Shown piece after piece: positions 9,060 to 18,950 of a stretch of DNA of 64,000 nt (its first letter is position 1; each line of letters opens with the position of its first letter). The notes under the pieces are model-generated. The model was not told the origin of the DNA. It saw only the letters and a list, made by a program, of their open reading frames with translations, and did no database searches. Made by a program: the position numbers and the translations under genes. The DNA comes from Bromus sterilis (taxonomy: Eukaryota; Streptophyta; Magnoliopsida; Poales; Poaceae): assembly GCA_950022295.1 (NCBI GenBank), contig OX465600.1, forward strand, positions 28,371,282 to 28,435,281. Reading direction: 5' to 3'.

Positions 9060-12000
9060 ACATCCCCAAGCTCAATTCCTGCTCGTCCTCGAGTAGGGAA
9101 ATGATAACAAGCATAATTTCTGTGGCGACATGCCACACAACCATATAAGGACTTTTAAAGTAAAGCAATCAAAGCATGCAATTCAATTCAAGTCTTAACA
9201 AGCAAGAGTCTATGTTAGTATTGACACAAGCAACAAAAGAACAAAAGGTGCAAGAGCTCTCGCTGTCCGTGACTCGAATGTCTCCATATGGTGTTTGCGT
9301 GCAAGCAGGGGACTGGGAAAAAGAGATAAAAAAAGGTTGTTGAGAACAACTATCTACTAAAGTTTCACACTTAGTCTCCTTTGGATTCTTATCTTGACTC
9401 ATCCCCAGACCACTAGCCAGGTACAAGTCAAACTGATCCACTCCCTTTCGATATTTTGAGCACTCATGCAATGGATGAGCGTGAGCAAGAAAGTTGACAC
9501 CTAAAAGGCGAAACAGAAAGAAGGTGGAGGAGGAAGACAAAAAGGTGTGAAAGGCTCACATCAATGAGGACAATCATAGGCGAGAGAAGGCCATATGATA
9601 GATATGATGTGAGGAGTAGGTATTGCCACGCAACGGATGCATATGTGAGCTAAAAGCTCTCCAAGGGAACTAGTGGGGGTGCATCTAACTTGCTTGCTCA
9701 AGAAGACCTCGAGCTCGTTTGAGGAGGCTCATCATTGGAATATACAAGCCAAGTTCTATAGTGTGAAGGTCCCCACATAGCTATATGCATGATGATGATA
9801 TCTATGGAGTACAAGGGATAGAGGATGAAGCACTAGTGTGGATCTCTCAAAAGGAATAGTAGTGTGCCCCCTTTTCTCTTTTTATTTTTCTTTTTCTCTT
9901 TTTCTATTTTTTGTATATTTTTTTGGTGGCCTCAATGGCTCTTTCTATTTAGCTCTCATTTGTCCTCTTTGGGATCTTTAGATTTTGTCCTCTTTGGGAT
10001 CTTTTCCTCACTTTAGGGGCAACACTCTATATTTTACAAGAATATAGGAGATCTTTCATACTTTACAAAGGTACTCACATAAAGAAGATATAAGTATCAT
10101 GATGCAAATGTATGCCTCTGCCAGGATAGCAGGATATGCAATGATACTAGCGTGTCATGTAGCAATGATTAGGGCAAGGCCCAACTAGCATGCGGCTCAT
10201 CGATCAAGCAAGTAGCATGTATGACATGAGGATCAAGTCATGAGAAGGTGGATGTTGCATGGCAATGTATCTCGGAAAGGCTATGGAAATGCCTTGTAGG
10301 TAGGTATGGTGGCTGTTTTGAGGAAAGATATAAGGAGGCTTATGATGACAGAGCGTATCGTGCCAAGGGTTTGGATGCACCGGCGAAGTATGCGCCAACT
10401 CTCAAGGTGAGAAAGGGCAATGCACGGTACCGAAAAGGCTAGAAAAAGTATAGGTGGGTGGAAGTGTCAACTTTCGAATACTCACATTAGTCTGAAGAAC
10501 TCATGCACTTATTATCGGTAACTCTCAATCTAATCAGGAGGTTCACAAAGAGACAAGTACCCCGAGGAGGAGTGTATGGGGGTTTGGTTATCCTTGCGCA
10601 TCCTCGACTCATGGAACGTGAGTGTACTCTAATATTCGAACCCTCCAGAGGTTAGTGATCCTTCTAGTAGCTAGAGTTCCCATCAGGGGTTTTTGGTTTT
10701 CGAAAAACACACGGATTGCCCAAAATACGAATCTATCACTAATAGGCTCGAGCTCTTGACACCAAAAGTTCAAACATTACTCTAGTCAATACCTCAAAAC
10801 TATTGCAAGTTACTACTACAAAGAGAATAGCAACTTCAACTACCTACTTCTAGTCAAGACACAAAACTCAGTGCAACAGGCAAACTCTCTAACAAGATAA
10901 AACATGCAACCTATAGAAAGTTCAACCTAAAACAAAAGAAAAGCTATAGAAAAACTAAAGCACTACAACTAAACAGAACAGCAGCTAAGAAAAGAAAAAG
11001 AACAACTCACAGCTAAAAGAATAAGCATGCAAATCCTATGAGGAGTTCTGGTTCAAACGGAGAGTGTTTCTCTCCCACACAAAGTAAGACGGGATCTAAC
11101 TTGTTATGAACAGCAAGCAAATCTAAAGAAAACGAAAAATAAAACCTAAGAGCAAGACGCTCCAAGCATAGCACATAACGCATGAAGTGATAAAAATATA
11201 GTGAGACGAAGGACGAACTGATGATTGTTGATGGAGAAGGGGATGCACGGGGGCATCCCCAAGCTTAGACGCTTGAGTCTCGTTGAATATTTGTTGGGGA
11301 TTCATGGGGGCATCCCCAAGCTTGAGCGCTTGACACTCCCGAATCTTCTTTCATCATCTTCCATCGCACACTTGAAAACTCCCTTCATACATAACTCATC
11401 ATAAGCTGATTAGAGAGGTTACTACCCTTAATAAATAATTTTTCCCTACTGTATATAAAGATATTATTTAGGAGCTACTGTTTATCAAGATTGCCAAAAG
11501 GTTTTTGCAAAGAAAAAGCAAGCTTAAGGTTTGCAAAAGTAAGGAGAGACAAAACGTGGCAGAATCTGTGAAAAACAGAACAACAGGTAGTAAAGAATTT
11601 TTTAGGGGTACTTCGGCAACTCAAATAAAAAAACTCACAACATACGAAAGTTCCGTGATTGTATAGAGCACGCTGTGTAAAAACTTCAGCTCAAAAATAT
11701 GAACTCGTGATTTAATCTGATTTTTCGCGTCACGAGGACATAATCTGTTTTCTGGACAGCATGTCACAACTTTCACTTCCCTTGTCATATGAGGCTATAA
11801 CTTGGCACAAAGCTTGAAAATAAAGATACAATGATGCTGCTACAGTAGTAAAAATCATCAAGACCACTAAAAACTGAAAGTAAAAACTCAAACTAAAGAT
11901 AACAAGGGTTGTCTCCCTAGAGCTCTTTCTTTATAGCCATAAAGATAGGCTTAAGATTTTAATGATGCTCTCATAGGAATAAGGAATAAGAGTTCAAGAA

Positions 12001-12216
12001 CAAAAGAGAGCATCAAGAAGCAAATAACAAACAAATTTAAGTCTAACATGCTTCCTATGCAAAGGGATCTTGTAGAGAAATAACTCATGGAAGCATAAAG
12101 ATATTAGCATAGGAAACCAAAATAAGTGCAACTTCAAAACCTTCAACATAAAGAGAGGGAACTTGATATTATTGAAATATCTATAAGAATATGTTCCCCT
12201 CTCATAATAATTTTTA
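9060..12216 (-). mobile_element. Internal region 1, left part (before the CACTA insertion)
   Basis: Begins with the polypurine tract (minus TTGAGCTTGGGGATGT at 9060-9075). It holds a T-rich tract at about 9870-9935 and a tandem pair of about 60 bp with GGGGCATCCCCAAGCTT cores at about 11240-11330. It ends in the C-terminal part of the unknown ORF (stop at 11994-11996, minus). Apart from that ORF end it appears non-coding. Overlapping 64-codon frames near 10200-10440 recur in all copies but have no recognisable features. Confidence 0.75.
11994..12216 (-). pseudogene. Internal-region ORF, unit 1, C-terminal part (cut by CACTA)
   Basis: This is the 3' 223 bases of the 726-base ORF seen whole in units 2-4. 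Together with 23451-23953 it adds up to exactly 726 bases when one TTA is counted, so only the CACTA insertion separates the two halves. Its product would end in the hydrophobic C-terminal segment described for unit 2. Confidence 0.6.
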
Positions 12217-12610
12217 CACTACTAGGGAAATAGCTATACATGGAAAGCCTATTAGTGGCGCATATGGAAAGCGATGCGCCACCACCTGTTATGGGTGGCG
12301 CACTGGAAAATAATGCGCCACCCATAAGACCTTATGGGTGGCGCATTATATTCCAGTGCGCCACCCCTAAGAGTGGGCCAACCTGGATGATCTTATACGT
12401 GGCGCATCTAGCAGTATGCGCCACCCCTAAGGACCTTATAGGTGGCGCACATACAGAATGCGCCACCCCTAATAGCTTAGGGGTGGCGCATTCTGTATAT
12501 GCGCCACCCATAAGGTCCTTAGGGGTGGCGCATTGTGGTAATGCGCCACCCATAAGAGCTTAGGGGTGGCGCATTGGACAGATGCGCCACCACTGACTTC
12601 CTATATGCGC
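12217..12610. repeat. CACTA left TIR and subterminal repeats
   Basis: After the TIR, about 14 alternating copies of GGTGGCGCA and TGCGCCACC occur, many paired into fold-back units. These are probable binding sites for the element's own DNA-binding protein and contain the promoter of the first gene. Confidence 0.8.
12416..12533. repeat. Hairpin in the left subterminal region (55-bp arms)
   Basis: Arms 12416-12470 and 12479-12533 are complementary with two mismatches over 55 bp, around an 8-base loop AATAGCTT. Confidence 0.8.
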
Positions 12611-12871
12611 CACTAAATGCCTAGAGCTTCCCTTATCTACTCCACCCCACCTACCACCTCTCATTCACTCCACACAATTCTCAAACTAGATCCACTCTTC
12701 TCACCCTAGATCTATTCGGTTTTCTCCTCCTCCCCACCTCATTTCTTCCATTTATCCATCGATACTTGGCATTACATCTATTTTGTTTCATATTGAAGTA
12801 AGTGGACCTCCTCCCAAACTCTTTTGTTCCATTTATGACCCATATACTTGCCTTTATTAGCTTGGGGTTTG

Positions 12872-12962
12872 TTGTATATGTGAAGCTTGGGTTTGATGTA
12901 TATGTGAAGCTTGTGGTGGTTTGATGTATGTGTGAAGCTTATGGTGGTTTGATGTATATGTG
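12872..12962. repeat. Short tandem repeats in the transposase leader
   Basis: The unit TTTGATGTATATGTGAAGCT recurs three times with GTGGTGG spacers. Confidence 0.6.
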
Positions 12963-12986
12963 TATCTTGAGTGGCAAATGTTTTGC

Positions 12987-13080
12987 CGAAATGTCGATTC
13001 ATTTCCGTTTTGGCAAATTTCTAGCGCACTCTCCGCATGCTCCCATGCATTATTAGGGAAGGTCATGCCGAATTTTTCCG
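12987..13080 (+). promoter_or_regulatory. Leader module shared with the second CACTA gene
   Basis: CGAAATGTCGATTCATTTCC, a GCACTCTC block and GGTCATGCCGAATTTTTCCG occur in this order here and again at 18755-18840. Both copies lie shortly upstream of the proposed start codon (57 and 111 bases). A duplicated 5' leader suggests common regulation of the two genes. Confidence 0.6.
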
Positions 13081-13136
13081 GCGACGACTGTGATATATAA
13101 TTGTGTTGCTCTCTCCGTGCACGCAGGTGATCGACC

Positions 13137-16100
13137 ATGGTCCGCGAGATGCTGAGCGATATCGCCGTGGCTAGGTGGATGCAATGTGCGACAAACGACA
13201 TGCTAAGGAATAATAGGTCGGATATAAGATGTCCGTGTCGGAGATGCAAACTGCAGTGCGTGACCCAGCCTGATTCCGGAATATTGCAAAGACACCTGAA
13301 GCGTAATGGTTTGATGGATGGCTACACACGATGGATAAGTGATGAAGCTGGTGAGGAGGAGGACGTCAATGGTGGGGCGCCAGTAAATGAGGAAGGGCAA
13401 CCAGAAAACAGCGGCGGGCGAGATGACGAAGAGCATCCCGTACATGATCATGAAGAAGATGCCGAAGCGGATCATGTAGATCAAGATGCCGGACATGAAG
13501 ATCAAGATGTCGAAAATGATGATTCAAGCTGGGTGCAGGACCCTCATGTTCAAGAGCTGCTTGTCAAAGAGGCGTTGAACGCAAGAGGTGCAGCTAGAGA
13601 GAAAGCCAAGATGACGCAACTCGAGAAAGACGCGATTACGAAGTTGTACGAAGGATGCAACGACGAGGATACCCGCTTGAATGTAACACTTGGGGCTATG
13701 GAGATGAAGTCAAAACAAAAATGGACCGACGAAAGCTTCGATGATAACATGGCATTCTGGCACGATCGTTATCCGAAGGGCAACACGTGCCCAACTAGTA
13801 TAGCTGAGGCCAAGAAAGTCCTTTGCCCTCTCGATCTTCCGCACGTTAAATACCACGTCTGCATAAATGATTGCATGATCTATCGGGGTGAGGACGAAGA
13901 TAAAACCACATGTTCGGTGTGCGGTGTTAGTCGATACAAGAGAGGGAAGAAAGTTCCTAGAAAAGTGGTATGGTACTTTCCGATCACTCCTCGTCTGCAG
14001 AGGTATTTCGTAGATCCCGAGGAAGCAAAGCTCATGACCTGGCACGCGGATAGAAAGAAGCTAAAAGAGGATGACCCGAACCCGGATCCGGAAAAGGAGG
14101 ACATGCTGAGGCACCCTTCAGATGGTAGCCAATGGACTGCGTTGGACCTCGAATACCCAGATTTTGGGAAAGAACCAAGGAACCTCAGGATTGGTGTGAG
14201 CGCCGATGGAGTCAATCCGTTTGGCGGCCAGAGCAGCACACACAGTACCTGGCCCGTGTTTGTATGCATATACAACCTTCCCCCCTGGAAGTGCATGAAG
14301 AAAAAGTACATAACAATGTGTATGCTAGTTCAAGGGCCGAAACAACCAGGTACGGACCTCAATCTATATCTGCAGCTGTTGAAAGAGGAGCTAGAAACGT
14401 TATGGAAAGACGGAGTCAATACGTGGGACGCCGCGACAAAAGAATATTTCCCAATGAAAGCCGCGGTGATCACGACGGTGCACGACTATCTCGGATACGG
14501 ATATTTCTCAGGGCAGGTGGTCCAAGGATTCTGTGCATGCGTTAGGTGCATGGATAATACAACGTACCGCCAGCTACCAAAAGATCCTGGATCTTCAAAA
14601 ACCGTGTTCCAGGGGTCTCGGAGGTGGCTTCCCAAGAAACACGCGTGGAGAAAACAGGGACATCTGTTCGATGGAAGCGAGGAGCTCCGAGCACCCCCAG
14701 CTCGAAGGAGCGGCAAAGAAATCGACAACTTGTTGGAAACTTGGAAAGAGTGCCCCGCGCCGGGAAAGAAATAAAAGAAGACTCAGCCGTTGATGAGGGT
14801 ATGGAAAGCGAGGTCTGTTTCTGGGATTTGCAATACTGGAGTCTACTCCGCAGTCCTCATAGCCTTGATCTAATGCATATCACAAAGAAACGTGTGCGAG
14901 AGCTTGTTTGGCACGCTGCTCAACATGCCGGAGAAGACCAAGGACGGGCCAAAAGCAAGGAATGACTTGAAATTTATGGGCATCAGGAGGGAACTTCACC
15001 CCCCTAGTGACGACGATGATGAGCCGGAGGAGGAAGAGGATACGGAAACGCAAAACTCTCGCAAACGAAAAAGGACGACCAAGAAGAAGACCGGTATTGA
15101 TCACTGCCCCCCGGCATGCTTCACTCTGTGCGAGGAGGAGATCAAGCGGTTTATCCACTGCTTCATAGGAGTAAAATTTCCGAACGGCTACGCGGGGAAG
15201 GTAAGCAGATACCTAGACGAGGCGAAGCAGCGTTTCAGCGGGATGAAATCTCACGACTGTTTCGTGCTGATGACGCAGATTCTCCCGGTTGCGATGCGAG
15301 GGATAATGGACGAGCACGTCCGTAAAACGTTGTTTGGCCTTTGCAACTTTTTTGACGTCATCTCCCGGAAGTCGATTTGCGCTACACAACTCAAAAGGCT
15401 ACAGGAGGAGATCGTGCTCATACTATGCGAGCTTGAGATCTATTTCCCGCCCGCGTTCTTCGACATTATGGTGCATCTGCTGATCCACGTCGTGGAGGAT
15501 ATCGTCCAACTCGGGCCTGCGTTTCTGCGCAGCATGATGCCGTTCGAAAGGATGAATGGGCACATCAAAAAATACGTTCGTAACAGGTCCCGTCCAGATG
15601 CAAGCATAGCGAAGGGCTTTCTAACCGAAGAGTGCATCTCTTTTTGCACGAATTATCTCAACACCGAGAACCCTGTTGGTTTGGCCGTCAACAAGCACTT
15701 TGGCAGGACCGATGGGTGTGGTCACCACGAGGGAAGCCGCGCAATGCATGTCAATTTTGACGGTCGAGACATCGACTTTGAAAGAGCAAGCCTAGTCGCG
15801 CTACAACACATCCAGCTGGTCGATCCTTGGATAGTAAAGCACAAGGATTTAATCAGGAAGAAGTACAGTGACCAGGGCCTGCAGATAACGGACCGAGATC
15901 CACGGCTAATCAAAGAGCACAACTCCGGTTTCATGACTTGGTTCAGGGAAGAGCTTCGTGCTAATCCCCCGCGAAGGAACGCTTCCGAGGACGAAAAGAT
16001 GATATTCACCTTGTCACAGGGTGCCGCACGCAACCTGATGACCTATCAAGCGTATGATATCAACGGCTACACATTTTACACGGAGGAAAAGGACAATAAC

Positions 16101-16640
16101 TGCGATTACCAGAACTCAGGGGTAACGGGGATATTCTACACCGATGACGTCAAGGAAAGATTCTATGGAAGGATCGAGGACATATGGGAGCTCGACTACT
16201 GTGAAGAGAAAGTGCCGATGTTCCGTGTGAGATGGACCAAGAGCGTCGTAAAAGAAGACCGGTACTTCACCACCATGGTTATACCCGAAGCCAAATCCAA
16301 GTCTACGGGCGCAAACGTCACCGCGAAAAATGAGCCATGGGTACTGGCTAGCCAAGTGGACCAATGCTTCTTCATTACCGACCCATCAAAGCCGAGCCGC
16401 GTTGTAGTGAGGAGAGGCAAAAGAAACATCATCGGAATGGATGGAGTCGCCAACGAGCAAGACTTTGACAAGTACGGCGACCCGAAGATGGAGGATGACT
16501 ACGCCTCTCAGGATACATACACCACAAACCTACCGAAGAAAGGTCTCCTCCCGTTCAAGAGGAAAAGTGAAGGCGTCCCGGGCCTAAATTATTCAACCAC
16601 GACAAAGAAGGGCAAGAAGAAGATCGTGAGGAAACGATAG
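13137..16640 (+). pseudogene. TNP2: CACTA transposase (TNP2 / Transposase_21 type), frameshifted
   Basis: The ATG at 13137 follows an AG acceptor-like CGCAG at 13124-13128. Domains in order: a Transposon-associated domain at about residues 1-70 (CPCRRC cysteines); an acidic low-complexity linker; the Transposase_21 core (about 210-545) with paired cysteines (CSVCG), the catalytic-type block GVSADGVNPFG and WPVFVCIYNLPPW; then FWDLQYW and MHI-type blocks; DUF4218 (PPACFTLCEEEIKRFIHCF... MMPFERMNGHIKKYVRN); DUF4216 (about 16100-16400); and a basic Lys-rich tail. The frame closes at 14774 (TAA), continues one frame over to about 14887, and returns to the original frame there: two compensating indels, the second an extra A near 14887. 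The protein would recognise the TIRs and cut DNA. A sequencing or assembly error could explain either indel. Confidence 0.85.
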
Positions 16641-17035
16641 CTAGATAGCTAGCTCCAAATTTAAGAAAAATATTTTGTAATTCATGATCACTTTGTGTAT
16701 GCATGGATTTAATATGCACTTTGTAATTGATGATCACAATCTTATGTTTCCAAATGCCGCTACACCTTGTGTTTGTGGAATTGGTTCGGCGACGACACGG
16801 TTAAGGCATGGTACGTGGATCGATATGATCACAATCGAAGTACTCCCTCCGTTTCTTTTTACTCCGCATATAAGATTTGGTCAAAGTCAATCTTAATAAA
16901 GTTTGACCACTTTTATACACAATTGAAGCATCATGCCTAACTCCTTAAAAATATTTAGTAGCGATAAAAAAACTAGCAGCGATAAAAAACCAGATAGATA
17001 GCTAGTCCAATTAATAAAAACAATTAAAAAACTCT
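16641..17035. other. Intergenic DNA between the CACTA genes, with a MITE fragment
   Basis: The 3' UTR of the transposase is followed at about 16841-16925 by one end of a Stowaway-type MITE (TACTCCCTCCGTTTCTTTTT then TTGGTCAAAGTCAA). Its opposite terminus is absent, so the MITE is truncated. Confidence 0.55.
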
Positions 17036-17209
17036 TATGGGTGGCGCATCTTTCATAAATGCGCCACTAAATGTGCTTAGGGGTGGCGCATTTAGCCAGA
17101 ATGCGCCACCAAGAGGTTCCTTATGCGTGGCGCATTTCGGCGGAATGCGCCACGCATAAGGAACCTCTTGGTGGCGCATTCTGGCTAAATGCGCCACCCC
17201 TAAGCCTTA
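17036..17209. repeat. Internal block of subterminal-type repeats
   Basis: GGTGGCGCA/TGCGCCACC motifs like those at the element ends occur in the middle of the transposon, between its two genes. The block contains the perfect palindrome at 17076-17204 and sits just upstream of the GC-rich first exon of the second gene. Confidence 0.8.
17076..17204. repeat. Perfect palindrome: 61-bp arms, 7-base loop
   Basis: Arm 17076-17136 is exactly complementary to 17144-17204. The loop is TCGGCGG. Four GGTGGCGCA/TGCGCCACC motif pairs are embedded. A transcript through it would form a 61-bp perfect duplex. Confidence 0.9.
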
Positions 17210-18754
17210 ACCTCCACGGCCCCCTCCCCCTTGTTGGTCACAGTACCCATTCGTCCTCGCCGCCGACGCCGAGCCCTAGCCGCCACCGTCCTCGCCGCCG
17301 ACGCCGGAGCCGCCACCGTCCTCGCCGCCGACGTCGGAGCCGCCACCGTCCTCGCCGCCGACGCCGGAGCCGCCACCGTCCTCGCCGCCTACGCCGGAGC
17401 CGCCACTGTCCTCGTCGCCGCCCGCGCCCGCAGCCCGAGCCCGCAGTCGTCGTCGTGCCTCTGCCTCGCCTCCGGCCGCCGCCTCCTTCCCTCCCCTCCG
17501 TCCTGCAACTGCACGGCCAGGTACTCCCCCTCCCTCTCCCCTGCTCCCCCTCCCTCTCCCCTGCTCCTGCAACTGCACGGCTAGCATAGCAAACAAGGAA
17601 ATTTTGTTTGTGAATGGAAATTTTGTGAATGGAAATTCATGATCACGTCCTGCAATATATCATTTTGTGAATGGAAATTTGGAAATAAGCAAATTTCATA
17701 TTGCCTAGTTCCTGGTGATTTGAGGTGTTCATATCCAGCAGTACTAGTATTTTCAACAGCGAAAACAGGGCAAGTGAGATGAGCATCACGATTTCTAGAT
17801 GCAGAGGCATATATAGGGTCACCACATGAATTATGGATCACTGCTGATGCATAATGAACACCCATAACAAAGCTGCCATGATGTTTGTCCACTGAACTTT
17901 GGAAATTTTGGAAAGATCTACTGAACTTTTTTACCATATGAAAAAAGCGAAGCAAGTGTTGAATTTGTTGTTAACAGAATTAAAAGAGAGAGGAGAATTT
18001 TGTGAATGGAAATTTGGAAATTCATAAATCACAAGAAATGCATGGCCTAAATTTGGAAATTCATAAATCACATGAAACCTAGTTTGTTGCTGAATGATGG
18101 CCTAGTTTGTAAGAAAACTATGTGAAAACTTTTGAAAAACACTCTCAAAATTAATCACACCTCTAGATGTCATATCATGCCACCTTGTCAGGTTTTGTGC
18201 TTCTCTGGCTTATTTAAAAAAAATTAGAATTGAATAACCACTAAGCTTCAAGTTAGTGCCCGAGTCCCGCCCACGTGGTGCTTGATAAAGGTGATGCTTC
18301 ACCGAGTGTAATAGTTTTGCCGAGCAATTTTCTCTATGCACTCGGCAAAGATCTTGTTTTCCGTGTGCTCAATAAGATGCACACATGATATTCGTTGCGC
18401 GTTGCATCATTTCATACTACTGTTATTATTGTGTCATCGTTGGTGTTTGTGGTTCATTTGGGATTATTTTTGTTTTGCCCCGCAATGATCCTGGGAGATA
18501 TCTGAACCTGAATGTCATAGGAACTGAACCTGAATGTCTTCAACTGAATGACTTAGTTATAAGATATTTGAACTGAATATGAAAAAACCCAAGCAAGTGC
18601 CAATTTGCAATGCATTGTTTATCATATGAAATTTACCTATATATATGATGTTTGAATATCTATTTTAGTGCATTGTTCTACACTATATATGTGATGGTTG
18701 TGCCTACATGTAGGCATTTTTTATGTGCAGGGACTCTCATTATCCCCTTTCTCC
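17210..18754 (+). other. 5' leader and intron of the second CACTA gene
   Basis: A GC-rich leader at 17210-17590 contains about five copies of a 30-bp unit (CCGCCACCGTCCTCGCCGCC plus 10 bases) at 17280-17419. An AT-rich probable intron follows, with recurrent TTTTGTGAATGGAAATTTGG phrases (17600-18100), ending near the acceptor-like TTATGTGCAG at about 18730. The long open frames at 17071-17589 are products of the GC repeat. Confidence 0.5.
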
Positions 18755-18883
18755 CGAAATGTTGATTAACTTCCGTTTCGGTTGAGAATGGGGCACTCTC
18801 ATGTTAAGAAAAAGAGCAAAGGTCATGCCGAATTTTTCCGTGAATTCGTGCATGACCTTTGCTATTTTTATTAACATGAGAGT
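18755..18883 (+). promoter_or_regulatory. Shared leader module plus stem-loop before the second gene
   Basis: 18755-18840 repeats the module at 12987-13080. Overlapping it, arms 18795-18828 and 18850-18883 pair with two mismatches in 34 bp around a 21-base loop. The stem-loop ends 67 bases before the ATG at 18951, so it would lie in the mRNA leader. Confidence 0.65.
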
Positions 18884-18950
18884 ATTTGCATTTATTTATT
18901 GTGCTAATTAATTAAGTAGTTGCATTTTTTAATATTGTACTAGTGCAAAC

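Noticed and set aside
10204..10442. Overlapping 64-codon frames on both strands, repeated in all five internal regions
   Set aside because: They persist because the units are near-identical copies. There are no domains, no codon-usage signal, and opposite-strand frames overlap completely.
12250..12610. Regularly spaced short repeats resembling a CRISPR array
   Set aside because: The motifs alternate in orientation and belong to CACTA subterminal repeats in a plant genome. There are no uniform spacers or cas genes.
13203..16471. Minus-strand frames opposite the transposase
   Set aside because: Shadow frames of a high-GC coding region, with no recognisable domains.
17071..17596. Frames of 106-172 codons in the CACTA middle
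   Set aside because: They are translations of the palindrome and of a 30-bp GC-rich repeat, and probably fall in the leader of the second gene.
18361..18600. Possible exon in the intron of the second CACTA gene
   Set aside because: The 63-codon frame has no similarity to CACTA proteins and no convincing splice sites.
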